Shown here: positions 46,417 through 55,740 of the stretch, in pieces
How the letters are laid out: each line of letters begins with the position of its first letter
How positions within the stretch are numbered: the first letter of the stretch is position 1
From: Shewanella putrefaciens
GTDB lineage: Bacteria > Pseudomonadota > Gammaproteobacteria > Enterobacterales > Shewanellaceae
Assembly (NCBI RefSeq): GCF_016406305.1
Contig: NZ_CP066369.1
Coordinates: 4,358,501-4,422,500, forward strand
DNA: 64,000 nt
Reading direction: 5' to 3'
Position numbers and translations under genes: made by a program
Notes under the pieces: generated by a model
What the model was told of the DNA's origin: nothing
Seen by the model: only the letters and a program-made list of their open reading frames with translations
The model's database searches: none

Positions 46417-47289
46417 ATGAGACATTTAAAAGCATTCTATGTATTTCATATTACGGCAGAGTCATCGAGTTACAGTAAGGCAGCAGAAAGACTTCATATC
46501 ACTCACGGAGCAGTGAGTAAGCAAATTAAATTGCTAGAGAGCCATTTGTCGCAGTTACTGTTTTACAAACAAGGTAGAGGAATGTGTCTCACGCAAGAAG
46601 GTGAGCTACTCAAGCTGTACACTGATATTGCGTTTAATGCTCTAGATAATGGAGTTAAGAAGCTAACGAGGGAAAGCAATAAGCATCTTGAAGTTTCCTG
46701 TGAGCCCACATTAACTATGCGCTGGCTGATGCCTAGGCTGGCCAGTTTTTTCCAGCTTACGGGTATTGATGTTCGACTATCAACAGCAGGAGGGCCTGTG
46801 GATTTATGTGAAACAGGATTATCTTTAGCCATCCGGCGTGATGACTTCGATATTAGCCCAGAATATACGACACACAACTTAGTCAATGAGTGGGTTGGCC
46901 CTGTTTTTTCCCCTGAATATTGGAACAAAGCTCAGCACAACTTAGATGATATCGTTTTGCTTCATAGTGAAACGAGACCTTCTGCATGGTCAGATTGGTC
47001 ATCACGTTCAACACATGCCTTTAATATCAATAAGTCTAAATCCTTTGAGCATTTTTATTTCTGCTTACAGGCGGCAGTTGACGGTTTAGGGGCTGCTATA
47101 GGGTCATATCCTCTGATAATCGATGACTTGAAAAACGGAAGACTGGTGGCTCCATTTGGATTTACTCAATCTGGACATCGTTATGTACTGCTCAGCCACA
47201 CAGAAAGACTGGGAAGCAATGAATTGGAGTTCTTAAACTGGTTAGAAAAGACAATGTCCTTATGCCAGCCTGAAACTCTAGGTTCGTAA
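46417..47289 (+). CDS. LysR-family regulator (GcvA-like)
   Basis: 290 residues. N-terminal winged helix AFYVFHITAESSSYSKAAER and LHITHGAVSKQIKLLESHL, then the substrate-binding domain with LEVSCEPTLTMRWLMPRLA and ALxIRRDD. The N-terminus resembles GcvA-type LysR proteins. By position it is expected to control the divergent exporter. Like it, AT-rich and bracketed by copies of the MITE-like element. Confidence 0.9.
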   Translation: MRHLKAFYVFHITAESSSYSKAAERLHITHGAVSKQIKLLESHLSQLLFYKQGRGMCLTQEGELLKLYTDIAFNALDNGVKKLTRESNKHLEVSCEPTLTMRWLMPRLASFFQLTGIDVRLSTAGGPVDLCETGLSLAIRRDDFDISPEYTTHNLVNEWVGPVFSPEYWNKAQHNLDDIVLLHSETRPSAWSDWSSRSTHAFNINKSKSFEHFYFCLQAAVDGLGAAIGSYPLIIDDLKNGRLVAPFGFTQSGHRYVLLSHTERLGSNELEFLNWLEKTMSLCQPETLGS

Positions 47290-47443
47290 TTGTAGTGGGT
47301 TAGTGAATTTAATCTGCTATTTGTATGCGACTAGCGTGGTTTGGAGTAGAAAAAGTTATCTGAAAGAGAAGGCTCTCCATCTCGTAGTAACACGGAAATG
47401 TCCATTAGCTTTTTACGAACATATAGTAAATTGGTAGTTAAAA

Positions 47444-47539
47444 TTGGCATTGGGGCACCAGTGACCGTTGGCGACATGGATGTCGCCGTCGAGCCTATAT
47501 GGATATATTCACGGCGAGTCACTGGGGAAACAATGACAA
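47444..47539 (-). repeat. MITE-like element, copy C (short form, inverted)
   Basis: About 96 bases, opposite in orientation to A and B. Ends: TTGGCATTGGGGCACCAGTGAC and the complement of TTGTCATTG-TTTCCCCAGTGAC. The centre of the long form is missing; instead a near-perfect hairpin GGCGACAT-GG-ATGTCGCC is left. A small ORF on the minus strand here is an artefact of the element. Confidence 0.8.
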
Positions 47540-47849
47540 TAAACTCCATAAATAGATAAAAAGATTAATCGCTTCTGTCCAAATCTAAGTTAAAGCTAGC
47601 ATGATACTTTAATGCTCAGTTGTGGCTGGGATCGGGTTGCTGCGGTCAGTATGAATCTATATTTCTTTCCTACAAATATTCCAAATAACTTTCACATGTG
47701 AAACTGCTAACAACGTTTACTATCCACTGAAAGCGCTCAAACTGCCCAAATTGGTACATTGCAGACCTTTGGATCTCGATAGCGGTAGCAGACAGAATAG
47801 ACCAACGGCCACCACTGTTGGCCTACGGCGGTTTGACTGAGTAAATAAG
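47540..47849. other. Intergenic region, no gene seen
   Basis: About 310 bases between element C and the PepSY protein gene. Only a weak hairpin (GGCCA-N7-TGGCC near 47810) was noticed. Confidence 0.35.
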
Positions 47850-48653
47850 TTATCGCTTAGATTTAGTTTGCTTTATCCACAGCCAAAGGCCGCTTAGGGA
47901 TACCAGCAATAACGCTAATCCGAAAATATCCCATAGCCACACGGCGTAGGCGCCAAATAAGCGGCCGCTGTGCAAATCTAGCATCACCCTTTCCCAGTTG
48001 AGGTTTGCGCTGCGGGCGTATTGAATCATATCGGCGTCCACAGGATCTGCCGAGATGATCCAGCGCAGCGGCGCTAATGGCTGTTCTGGTATCCAATCGA
48101 TAAGATTTTCATCGGCTCGATAATAGCCTGAAGTGGTTTTAAGCCAAACGCGATTGACTGTTTCGGTGTGGGTTGCATCAAGGGGTAACGACTCTATGGC
48201 TAAGGCCTCTAACCCCTTAGGTAAACCCGTGCTGCTATTTTGAGTTTCCTGTAAGTGCCCTTGGCTATCAAATAGATAAAGTTGATTATTATCAATAGCG
48301 ATCAACAGATTAGGTAAAAACACCGCACTAATTAATTGGCTTTGAGCCTCGAGTATTGGTTCACGCCCCAACCAAAGTCGGTTATCTGTGATAAATAGCG
48401 GCTGGGCTTCACTGCCAAATTGGGCAATATGCTGAGGGGTCGCAATCCCGTAATAATCCAACAGCCAAGCTTGTTGCACAGGGGATTGATTAAGCTGCAG
48501 TGCCTGGCTGTGGTTGATGGCAACACCCGTCACCACGAGCAATAGGATAAATAGGCAGCTTAAGATACCTAATCTACGGTGCCAAGGGCGAAGCGCGCGG
48601 GCAAATTTGTAGCTAATAGTCTGTATTGATTGTGATTTATGCTTTCGAGTCAT
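47850..48653 (-). CDS. PepSY-associated membrane protein
   Basis: 267 residues. First helix LGILSCLFILLLVVTGVAIN (about 30-49) after a HRRLG motif, a periplasmic beta domain, and a last helix (VWLWDIFGLALLLVSLSGLWLW) following MLDLHSGRLFGAYAVW. This is the PepSY_TM layout: conserved H-R/x-L-G with histidines that can bind heme at the membrane, used in periplasmic redox enzymes. It lies 30 bases after the FMN-binding protein gene on the same strand, supporting a joint electron-transfer role. Confidence 0.85.
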   Translation of the reverse strand: MTRKHKSQSIQTISYKFARALRPWHRRLGILSCLFILLLVVTGVAINHSQALQLNQSPVQQAWLLDYYGIATPQHIAQFGSEAQPLFITDNRLWLGREPILEAQSQLISAVFLPNLLIAIDNNQLYLFDSQGHLQETQNSSTGLPKGLEALAIESLPLDATHTETVNRVWLKTTSGYYRADENLIDWIPEQPLAPLRWIISADPVDADMIQYARSANLNWERVMLDLHSGRLFGAYAVWLWDIFGLALLLVSLSGLWLWIKQTKSKR

Positions 48654-48683
48654 AGTTACATTTTACGTCTGGCTAGTTGACTA

Positions 48684-49289
48684 TTATTGACTCTTTTCGA
48701 CCTTGGTCACTTTGGCTTTTGTAGCTTCGGCTTTTGTAACATAGTTATCGAGCCACAAAGCAATACGAGACAGTTTCGTCAAGGCTCTAACCGACAGGGT
48801 GGCGCCAGTAATACCGTCAATATGCTGATCGAGTTGAGTTTGGTCGTCGAGTTTGGCTGATTTGAATTGATCCGTAAAGAAATCATGGCGAACTTCATCG
48901 CCGCGGCTTTCACGGTAAACCAATACCTTAGTCCTGACTATGGCTTGGTCTTTAATATGGATCCCGACTGTGATTGGCGCTTCTTTGCCTATTTCATCTA
49001 AAATCCACACGGTTTCATTGTCTTGCTGCCAATAACGAATGCGCATCTTATTGAAACTATGGGCAAGTATCGATTCGATAACCTGTTTGGCATGCTCGTC
49101 AACCCAAAAGACCTTAGTTGTACCTTTATTGCCATTAAATGCCTGTTGAATAAAGGCATCGGCACTTTGGTATTCGACGGCGCTCAGCCGCAGAGGGCAT
49201 ACCGCGAGTAATAATATCCCTAGGCTGCTCATCAATGATCTGCCAAGGCGCTGGCCCGCCTTGGTCAGTGCCGCGAAAAATGTGCCCAT
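48684..49289 (-). CDS. Periplasmic FMN-binding domain protein
   Basis: 201 residues from the ATG at 49287-49289, with AAGG six bases upstream; a TTG four codons earlier is unlikely. Signal peptide about 15-37. The FMN-attachment motif DGITGATLSV ends in T164 (D-G-x-[ST]-G-A-[TS]); ApbE links FMN covalently to this threonine in known members. The C-terminus is a Lys/Thr/Val-rich tail. It probably shuttles electrons with the adjacent PepSY membrane protein, on the periplasmic side. The substrate is unknown. Confidence 0.85.
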   Translation of the reverse strand: MGTFFAALTKAGQRLGRSLMSSLGILLLAVCPLRLSAVEYQSADAFIQQAFNGNKGTTKVFWVDEHAKQVIESILAHSFNKMRIRYWQQDNETVWILDEIGKEAPITVGIHIKDQAIVRTKVLVYRESRGDEVRHDFFTDQFKSAKLDDQTQLDQHIDGITGATLSVRALTKLSRIALWLDNYVTKAEATKAKVTKVEKSQ

Positions 49290-49315
49290 AATCACCTTCA
49301 AAGATAATGAATAAA

Positions 49316-49339
49316 GTCACACACCTGCAGATGTGTGAC
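49316..49339 (-). terminator. Hairpin between the porin and FMN-protein genes
   Basis: Perfect 8-bp stem GTCACACA/TGTGTGAC with an eight-base loop, in the 73-base gap. A weak T run (TTTATT) follows on the minus strand, so it may attenuate rather than stop transcription of the redox genes. Confidence 0.4.
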
Positions 49340-49362
49340 TCGATTCGAGTAAGAAACAAAGC

Positions 49363-50544
49363 TTAGAACTGGTAACCCACACCTAAGTTGAAACCGTCGG
49401 CGTCTTTAGCGCCACCTTGGGTTTCATAATCGGCTTTAAACACCACGTTTTCATGTAACCAATAATTCACACCAATGTTGGTTTGGGTGATTTCGGTGTC
49501 AGCATCATTGCCAGCCTTGTTATCCCACGCATTGTAGCGGGCGAAGACCCCAAAGCTTTCGTTGAAACGATACGAAGGCTCAATGTAATAGCCTTGTTGC
49601 TTATCTTTCCCCAGAACCTCTGCCTCTTCACCATCGATATCCCATTGAGCATAAAGTGCTTTAATGGTGAAGTTTTGAATGCTGTAGATAGCGTGCGCAG
49701 TTAACAAGGTGGCCGATGCCGTATCGACACCCGCAGCGCCTTGGGTTAAATCCGCTTGATATTGTGCAGAAGCGGCCAGCTCTAAACCTGGCACTGCGGT
49801 GTATTTCACTCGGGCGGTATAGGCTAAATCTTCACCATTAGCGTTAGACACTTTTTGGCGACCGCTACGAATATCAAATGCTTTGTCGCCCGTTGTAGCA
49901 ACGGCAAGACCACTCGTCACTGCGGTATCAAATGCGAGGCCCGGTGCCGCTTTAATATTTAACGCTAAACCCGCTTCCCACCACGTCGCAGGGATGATGT
50001 TTGCTTCAACGGGATTACGCTCAACACCGTAAAATGCTGGTGGCTCGTGGGTTTCGTTGATGATACCAACTGGCATCAGGAACAGACCCGCTTTACCCGT
50101 GAAGCTCTGGTTAAAATCGTGTTCGATATAGGCTTGCTCTATCTCAACTTCACCCTTTTTACCTTCGCCAGCCAATGCGTGTTCCACTTCTAGCTCAGAG
50201 AAAAAACGGGTTTTCTCAGTAAATTCATGGCCAAAGAACAACACAAAACGATGAAAATCGAACTCTTTTTTGTCAGTGTCTTTAATGTTGTCTGAAATAT
50301 TGTTGTAGTGCAGTTCGCCATAACCACCAATGGTCGTTGCACTCTTGCTTGGGCCTGTTTCTTCAACTGCATCGGCGGTTTTTTCTACTCGCTTTTCAGT
50401 TTCTTCTAAGCGTTTTTCAAGATCCTGCAGCACTTGTTGTTGCTGCTCAATCACTTTACGCAGTTCTTGTGTTTCATCCGTGGCGAGCGCTTGATGGCTA
50501 GTAAAGAGGCCCAATAGCGCGCTAGCGAGTAGTGTTTTTTTCAT
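49363..50544 (-). CDS. Outer-membrane porin with N-terminal coiled coil
   Basis: 393 residues from the ATG at 50542-50544 (GGGAAGGTA upstream), where the signal peptide MKKTLLASALLGLFTSHQALA begins. A coiled coil follows (LRKVIEQQQQVLQDLEKRLEE), which could trimerise the porin. The barrel has strands typical of phosphate-selective-type/OprP-like porins and ends VGYQF. The long gap before the dicarboxylate carrier suggests its own promoter. First gene of a porin - FMN protein - PepSY protein cluster; the porin may let in the substrate of the redox pair (inference). Confidence 0.85.
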   Translation of the reverse strand: MKKTLLASALLGLFTSHQALATDETQELRKVIEQQQQVLQDLEKRLEETEKRVEKTADAVEETGPSKSATTIGGYGELHYNNISDNIKDTDKKEFDFHRFVLFFGHEFTEKTRFFSELEVEHALAGEGKKGEVEIEQAYIEHDFNQSFTGKAGLFLMPVGIINETHEPPAFYGVERNPVEANIIPATWWEAGLALNIKAAPGLAFDTAVTSGLAVATTGDKAFDIRSGRQKVSNANGEDLAYTARVKYTAVPGLELAASAQYQADLTQGAAGVDTASATLLTAHAIYSIQNFTIKALYAQWDIDGEEAEVLGKDKQQGYYIEPSYRFNESFGVFARYNAWDNKAGNDADTEITQTNIGVNYWLHENVVFKADYETQGGAKDADGFNLGVGYQF

Positions 50545-50959
50545 TACCTTCCCCAAAATGGTCATTATTTGTAAACATATGTAAAAAATTGTGACGATTT
50601 TACACATTGGTTTAAATAATGCAAACAATTCGCATTTGGATTTATGATCTAGATCAATTCGTATTTACTAAAATACAACTAATGCAACACTTGATAACCG
50701 CAACGCACTTTTAGTGATTGTTTAAAGGCCCTTGCACCCGACAAAAATCATAATTCAACAAATTGCACACTAAAAAACCCGCCAAAAATGAATTATCGAT
50801 ATTTTTTATAGCAATTTTTTGACAATCAATCATTTAACCCTAACCTGATTTAGATTTTGATTATTTTCAAGCCAAGGTTAGTGATGTTTCACAAATACAG
50901 TCGATGCAACTGTGATACCTTAGGCGCCCAAAAAAGCGTGTCGGGGGAGTTACGCAAAC
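50545..50959. other. Divergent promoter region, porin/DAACS transporter
   Basis: About 415 AT-rich bases between divergent genes. TTGTGA-N7-ACACA-like dyads near 50590 are off by one base from a CRP site and are not claimed. No small gene seen. Confidence 0.4.
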
Positions 50960-52189
50960 ATGAAAAGCAAGAATTTATTAGGCAACATTGGTGTGCAAGT
51001 GGTTATAGCCATGATTATTGGTGCACTGGTGGGTTTTATCATGGGAGAAAGTGCGAGTATCTTCGCGCCACTTGGCACCATTTTTATTCATTTAATCAAG
51101 ATGCTAGTGATACCTCTCGTCTTGGTTTCTATCATCAGCGGCGCAGCGAGTTTAGGCGATAGCCCGTCGGCGGGTAAGATTGGCGTCGGCACTTTTGGTT
51201 TCTTTATTGTGACCTCAGGCTTTGCCGTGGTGCTTGCCTTGGTGATGGGTAATCTATTTCAGCCGGGGGCTGGGGTCGATTTTACCGCCCACAGTGGCGC
51301 AGATTTAATGGAAGTGACTAAGGATCATGGCGCACTACCCGGGGTGATGGATACCTTTATCGGTATGATCCCAACCAATGTGTTTGAGTCACTGAACGGC
51401 GGTAACATCTTACAAATCTTAGTCTTTAGCATCTTCTTCGGTATCGCGCTGACTAAGGTTAAGGGCGATGGCGCTAAGCCTATCTTGGCCGCACTCAATA
51501 CCGTTGTTGACGCCTTTGTGTGGATGATCAACTGCGTGATGATCATCGCGCCAATTGGTGTGTTTGGTTTAATGGCCGATTCCGTCGGCACCTTTGGTTT
51601 CGACGCGCTAGAAGTCGTGTTTAAGTTATTTGCCGTGTTTGTGGCCGCGATTCTGATCTACGGCTTTCTGTTCTTCCCATTGGTGGTGCAGTTATTCTCT
51701 AAAGTGTCGGCACGGCAATTTATTTCGGCGATGAAGAAACCGCAGGTAATGGCATTATCGACCGCATCCTCCATGGCGACTCTGCCGGTGAATATGGAAA
51801 CCTGTGAAGAAGATCTTAAGATCTCTAAGGCAACCACCGCCTTTGTACTGCCCCTAGGCGCAACCATTAATATGAGCGGCAACGCGATTTATTATGGTTT
51901 AGTCGCCATGTTCTTCGCGCAAATGTACAACGTTGACCTCTCAATGACGGCCTATGCGGCGATTATCTTTACCTCCACCTTAGGCGCCATTGGTCAAGCG
52001 GGCGTGCCTGGCCCATCATTTTTAGTGGTCGCCGTGCTACTCGCGGCGGGCATTCCTATCGATGGTTTACCACTATTATTCGCCTTAGACAGGGTATTTG
52101 ACATGATCCGCACCGCGCTTAATATCACGGGCGATGCGGCCTGCGCCGCGATTATGGATAAATATACCGCCGAGCAAACCTCGCACTAA
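50960..52189 (+). CDS. Dicarboxylate/amino-acid:cation symporter (DAACS)
   Basis: 409 residues, eight helices plus two re-entrant loops. HP1 serine region ALSTASSMATLPVNMETCEE, the NMSGNAIYYG substrate/cation site in TM7, and HP2 GAIGQAGVPGPSFLVVAV are intact, as is DRVFDMIRTALNITGD in TM8. Likely Na+- or H+-driven uptake of dicarboxylates or acidic/neutral amino acids; the exact substrate cannot be read from the sequence. Confidence 0.92.
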   Translation: MKSKNLLGNIGVQVVIAMIIGALVGFIMGESASIFAPLGTIFIHLIKMLVIPLVLVSIISGAASLGDSPSAGKIGVGTFGFFIVTSGFAVVLALVMGNLFQPGAGVDFTAHSGADLMEVTKDHGALPGVMDTFIGMIPTNVFESLNGGNILQILVFSIFFGIALTKVKGDGAKPILAALNTVVDAFVWMINCVMIIAPIGVFGLMADSVGTFGFDALEVVFKLFAVFVAAILIYGFLFFPLVVQLFSKVSARQFISAMKKPQVMALSTASSMATLPVNMETCEEDLKISKATTAFVLPLGATINMSGNAIYYGLVAMFFAQMYNVDLSMTAYAAIIFTSTLGAIGQAGVPGPSFLVVAVLLAAGIPIDGLPLLFALDRVFDMIRTALNITGDAACAAIMDKYTAEQTSH

Positions 52190-52216
52190 CTGATTGAATA
52201 CGAAGGTATATCCCTA

Positions 52217-52250
52217 GGCTTGAATAGGCTTGCTTATTCAAGCCTTTTTT
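52217..52250 (+). terminator. Terminator of the symporter gene
   Basis: 10-bp stem GGCTTGAATA/TATTCAAGCC, eight-base loop, followed by six T. Confidence 0.92.
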
Positions 52251-52441
52251 ATGCGCTACGTTTGCCCTTATTGTGCCCATTTACTCGACGTCCAAAACCT
52301 TAATGTGATCTTGGCGTCACCTTAGGCTAAGCTCGAACGGCTTGGCCTCGCAATTCGCATTTCTTTATCCCACGAGCCACTCAGAGGCGCCGTGTTTCTG
52401 CGATAATCACTTAGCGCTAATATCCAAAGGAGTTTTGCACT

Positions 52442-53560
52442 ATGTCTGTTTTTGCCCCCGCAAGCCCCTTTGCCGACTATATCTATCGCCACTTTCGCGC
52501 CATCCATGCCCTCAAACTCGGCCTTGCCCTACTGATTGCCGTGACCATCAATGCCATTTGGTCGCCACCGCATTTTATTTGGAGCATGGTGACTATCGTG
52601 ATCATTATGATGAGTCTGCCCCAGGTGGGCGGCGCGATTGAAAAGTCCCTGCAACGGGCGGTAGGCACTTGTTTAGGCTCGGCTTATGGCGTGATGTTAG
52701 TGGCGACCATCGACAGTTATTGGCTGATGATGGGGCTGCTGATTTTAGGGGTGACGCTGATTTGCTTTATCTCGGCTGGGCGTTATAGCTACGCCTATTT
52801 AGTCGCGGGATTTACCATCATTATCGTTGTTGGCGATGCCAACCATGATACCTCTGAGGCGCTGTGGCGCACGGCTAATATTCTGCTCGGCTGCATTATC
52901 GCTATTCTAGTTTCCCTGTTTATTTTCCCAATTAAGGCCAAACACGATTGGCGCAGTCAGCTCGCCAATGCCATCAACAGCATGGCTAAGGTACTCACTC
53001 AGCATTTACAGGCGCCCGCCAACCATGACTTAGATTTTCGCGCCGACCTCGAAGCGGCCATGAAGGCGGTATTAACCCAAAAGAAACTGTTTTTCTCCCT
53101 CGAGTGGGAAAGCCAAACCCTGAAAAAGCACAAAGTGCTGCTCGCGGAATTAGTCAATAAACAGGTTCGGCTGATCACCCTGCTCGAACTCTTGCCCTTA
53201 AGCCGCTGGCAGGAGGCCGATAAAGAGGCCTACCATCAAATCAATAACGTCGCCGCCGAGCTTACGGCGTATCTGCAGCGACTTGGCGAATTTGTGGCGG
53301 GTAAAAATGCTTCTTTACCCACCTTGCCACCAGCGTTAGAGCAGGAGCTGCAACAGAGATTACAACTCACCTTGGCAACTCCAATGCAGGCCTCAGCCAC
53401 TGTCGCAAACGAGGTGGCACAGGGATTTGCACTCACAGGATATGGCTGGCTTATCTATCAACTCGCCATCGCCGTCGAGGCGCTTTATGCCGATATAGCC
53501 ATTATCGAAGTCGCCTATAGCGGACAAACCGTGTTACACAAAACTGCCAAGCGTTCATAA
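52442..53560 (+). CDS. FUSC-family inner-membrane protein
   Basis: 372 residues. Five to six N-terminal helices (about 22-165) with LKLGLALLIAVTINAIWSPP, WSMVTIVIIMMSLPQVGGAI, and KSLQRAVGTCLGSAYGVML; conserved GRYSYAYLVAGFT. The C-terminal half is a long helical cytoplasmic domain. This is the fusaric-acid-resistance/aromatic-acid-exporter half-type. Export of aromatic acids is possible, but no partner gene (adaptor) is adjacent. Confidence 0.85.
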   Translation: MSVFAPASPFADYIYRHFRAIHALKLGLALLIAVTINAIWSPPHFIWSMVTIVIIMMSLPQVGGAIEKSLQRAVGTCLGSAYGVMLVATIDSYWLMMGLLILGVTLICFISAGRYSYAYLVAGFTIIIVVGDANHDTSEALWRTANILLGCIIAILVSLFIFPIKAKHDWRSQLANAINSMAKVLTQHLQAPANHDLDFRADLEAAMKAVLTQKKLFFSLEWESQTLKKHKVLLAELVNKQVRLITLLELLPLSRWQEADKEAYHQINNVAAELTAYLQRLGEFVAGKNASLPTLPPALEQELQQRLQLTLATPMQASATVANEVAQGFALTGYGWLIYQLAIAVEALYADIAIIEVAYSGQTVLHKTAKRS

Positions 53561-53693
53561 GCCGTTACCACGGGGAATTACGGCTAAAAACCACTCTCGC
53601 GACCCAAGATAAACCCTTGGCAGCCCTTGCGCTTGCTGGGGGTTTAATGAAAAGATACCGCCCTAATAAAAATTCGATATATGGACTCTTTTC

Positions 53694-55715
53694 ATGCGCT
53701 TGTTTTCCCCTTCCGTTGTCGCAATCGCCTGCTTATCGGCAGGATCATTATTGACTCCCCATTTAGCCTTATCCGCAAATACCGAAGCGACTCAAACCAA
53801 GGCAACTAAAACTGAGACTACAAAAACTGAAGTTGCTAGCGCCGAGGTTACGAAAACCGAAGCCGTGCCAACCCCTGTGGTTGAAGCCAGTGTAGATAAC
53901 AGCGCCACAGAACCGACAGCCGAAGCCGCTCCCGAAGCAGCAGTCAATGTGGTCGCAACGCCGACTCGTGCTAATACCTTTGTAAATGATGCCATTTTAC
54001 CGCCGAGCATCACTTGGCATGGCGGCAGCGAAGCCCTATTACTCAGCGCAGATCACGAATGGGCAACGCCCTTCGAGCAAAGCAATGGCCTAGAAAGCCC
54101 AAGCTATGACGATACCATCGCCTGGCTCGATAGACTGGCGGCCGAAACCACTAAATTACAGAAAGTGAGCCTCGGCAAGAGCCCTCAAGGCCGCGATATT
54201 TGGATGTATGTCGCCAGTAGCGAAGGCATAAACGAATCGGCGCGCCTCAAGCAAAACACTAAGCCGACAATTCTTGTGCAGGCGGGGATCCACTCAGGGG
54301 AAATCGACGGTAAAGATGCCGGCATGATGTTGCTGCGGGATATAGTTAAAGGCGAGAAAAGCGATCTACTCGAAAAAGCCAACCTGTTGTTTGTGCCCAT
54401 ATTTAGTGTGGATGCCCATGAGCGCAGCGGCGAATTTAATCGCGTAAACCAACGCGGCCCGGTGAATATGGGCTGGCGCACCAATGCCAATAATCTCAAC
54501 CTTAACCGCGACTATGCCAAGGCCGACACCCTAGAAATGCAGCATATGCTGCGGGCCATCAACGTATGGCAGCCGGATCTGTATATCGATGTGCATGTGA
54601 CCGACGGCATAGATTACCAATACGATATCACCTTCGGCTACAACCTCGCCCAAGGCTTGAGTCCCGCCAGTTTCCGCTGGCTCGAAAACAGCTATCGCCC
54701 CGCAGTAGAAGCGGCATTAACCGAGCAGGGCCATATTCCCGGCCCGCTGATCTTCGCCGTCGACAATACCGATATCACTAAGGGCATGTCGCTGTGGAAC
54801 CCAAGCCCGCGCTTCTCTAATGGTTATGGCGATGCCCGTCATCTGCCCACTATTTTGATTGAAAACCACAGCTTAAAGCCCTTTAAGCAACGGGTACTCG
54901 GCACCTATGTGATGCTAGAGCAAACTCTAAAAACCGTTGGCACTCAAGCCACTAAGTTAAAGAGTGCGATTCAAGAGGATAAATACCGCGCCTCGCCGCT
55001 GATCACATTAACGTGGAAATCGGCGCCACTGGCTAAGGGTTGGGATTTTAAAGGCATAGACTACACGCTTGAGAAAAGTCCAATTAGCGGCACCGACGTT
55101 GTACGTTGGACGGGCGAACCGAAGCTGTACCCTAACCTGCCTGTGATGGCCGAAACTGTGCCGGATATTAAAGTCACTCGCCCGAGTGCCTACTATATTC
55201 CTGCAGAGTGGACACAGGCCATCGAGCGTCTCAATCTGCACGGCATTCGTATGACGCGTTTAAGCAAACCCACAGAGCTTAAACTGCAACAATACGCCTT
55301 AAGCAATCCGGTGTTTAACACTAAGGCATTCGAAGGGCGACTCACGGTGAAGGCCGACTCGACACTGGCCAAAGTGATCACTACCTTGCCCGCGGGCACA
55401 GTGAAAGTCAGCACAGATCAACCCTTAGGCGATCTGGCGATTTTACTGCTTGAGCCACAATCGCCAGATTCCTTGCTGCAATGGGGTTTCTTCAACCCTA
55501 TCTTTACCCGCACCGAATATATTGAGGACTATGCGATAGAGCCGCTGGCCGCCAAGATGCTTAGCGACGACCCTAAATTGCAGGTCGAGTTTAATAAGGC
55601 GCTGGAAAACCCAGAGTTTGCCGCCGATCCCGAGGCGCGCTTACGCTGGTTCTATGAGCGCAGCCCTTACTACGATTATCAATATCTTAAATATCCGGTT
55701 TACCGTAGCCGCTAA
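53694..55715 (+). CDS. Secreted M14-family zinc carboxypeptidase-like protein
   Basis: 673 residues. Signal peptide about 5-28. A Thr/Glu/Ala/Val-rich low-complexity linker (about 29-95; repeated T-K-T-E patterns) precedes the peptidase. Zinc ligands H200 and E203 (AGIHSGEIDGKDAG), and H301 (YIDVHVTDGID); R/N-rich substrate region WRTNANNLNLNRDY. The catalytic Glu of M14 is expected in the ILIENHSLKPF region. The last third is a separate beta-rich part (about 460-670) not recognised. Likely a periplasmic or secreted peptidase; the substrate is unknown. The repetitive linker may be disordered. Confidence 0.88.
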   Translation: MRLFSPSVVAIACLSAGSLLTPHLALSANTEATQTKATKTETTKTEVASAEVTKTEAVPTPVVEASVDNSATEPTAEAAPEAAVNVVATPTRANTFVNDAILPPSITWHGGSEALLLSADHEWATPFEQSNGLESPSYDDTIAWLDRLAAETTKLQKVSLGKSPQGRDIWMYVASSEGINESARLKQNTKPTILVQAGIHSGEIDGKDAGMMLLRDIVKGEKSDLLEKANLLFVPIFSVDAHERSGEFNRVNQRGPVNMGWRTNANNLNLNRDYAKADTLEMQHMLRAINVWQPDLYIDVHVTDGIDYQYDITFGYNLAQGLSPASFRWLENSYRPAVEAALTEQGHIPGPLIFAVDNTDITKGMSLWNPSPRFSNGYGDARHLPTILIENHSLKPFKQRVLGTYVMLEQTLKTVGTQATKLKSAIQEDKYRASPLITLTWKSAPLAKGWDFKGIDYTLEKSPISGTDVVRWTGEPKLYPNLPVMAETVPDIKVTRPSAYYIPAEWTQAIERLNLHGIRMTRLSKPTELKLQQYALSNPVFNTKAFEGRLTVKADSTLAKVITTLPAGTVKVSTDQPLGDLAILLLEPQSPDSLLQWGFFNPIFTRTEYIEDYAIEPLAAKMLSDDPKLQVEFNKALENPEFAADPEARLRWFYERSPYYDYQYLKYPVYRSR

Positions 55716-55740
55716 TCTTAGCCATCAAAAACGGCAAGGA

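Noticed and set aside
47331..47549. 72-codon minus-strand frame
   Set aside because: Runs through element C; a similar frame in copies A/B (45057-45245) shows it comes from the repeat.
50590..50606. TGTGA...ACACA dyad as a CRP site upstream of the porin
   Set aside because: Spacing is one base off the CRP consensus and only one half-site is good.
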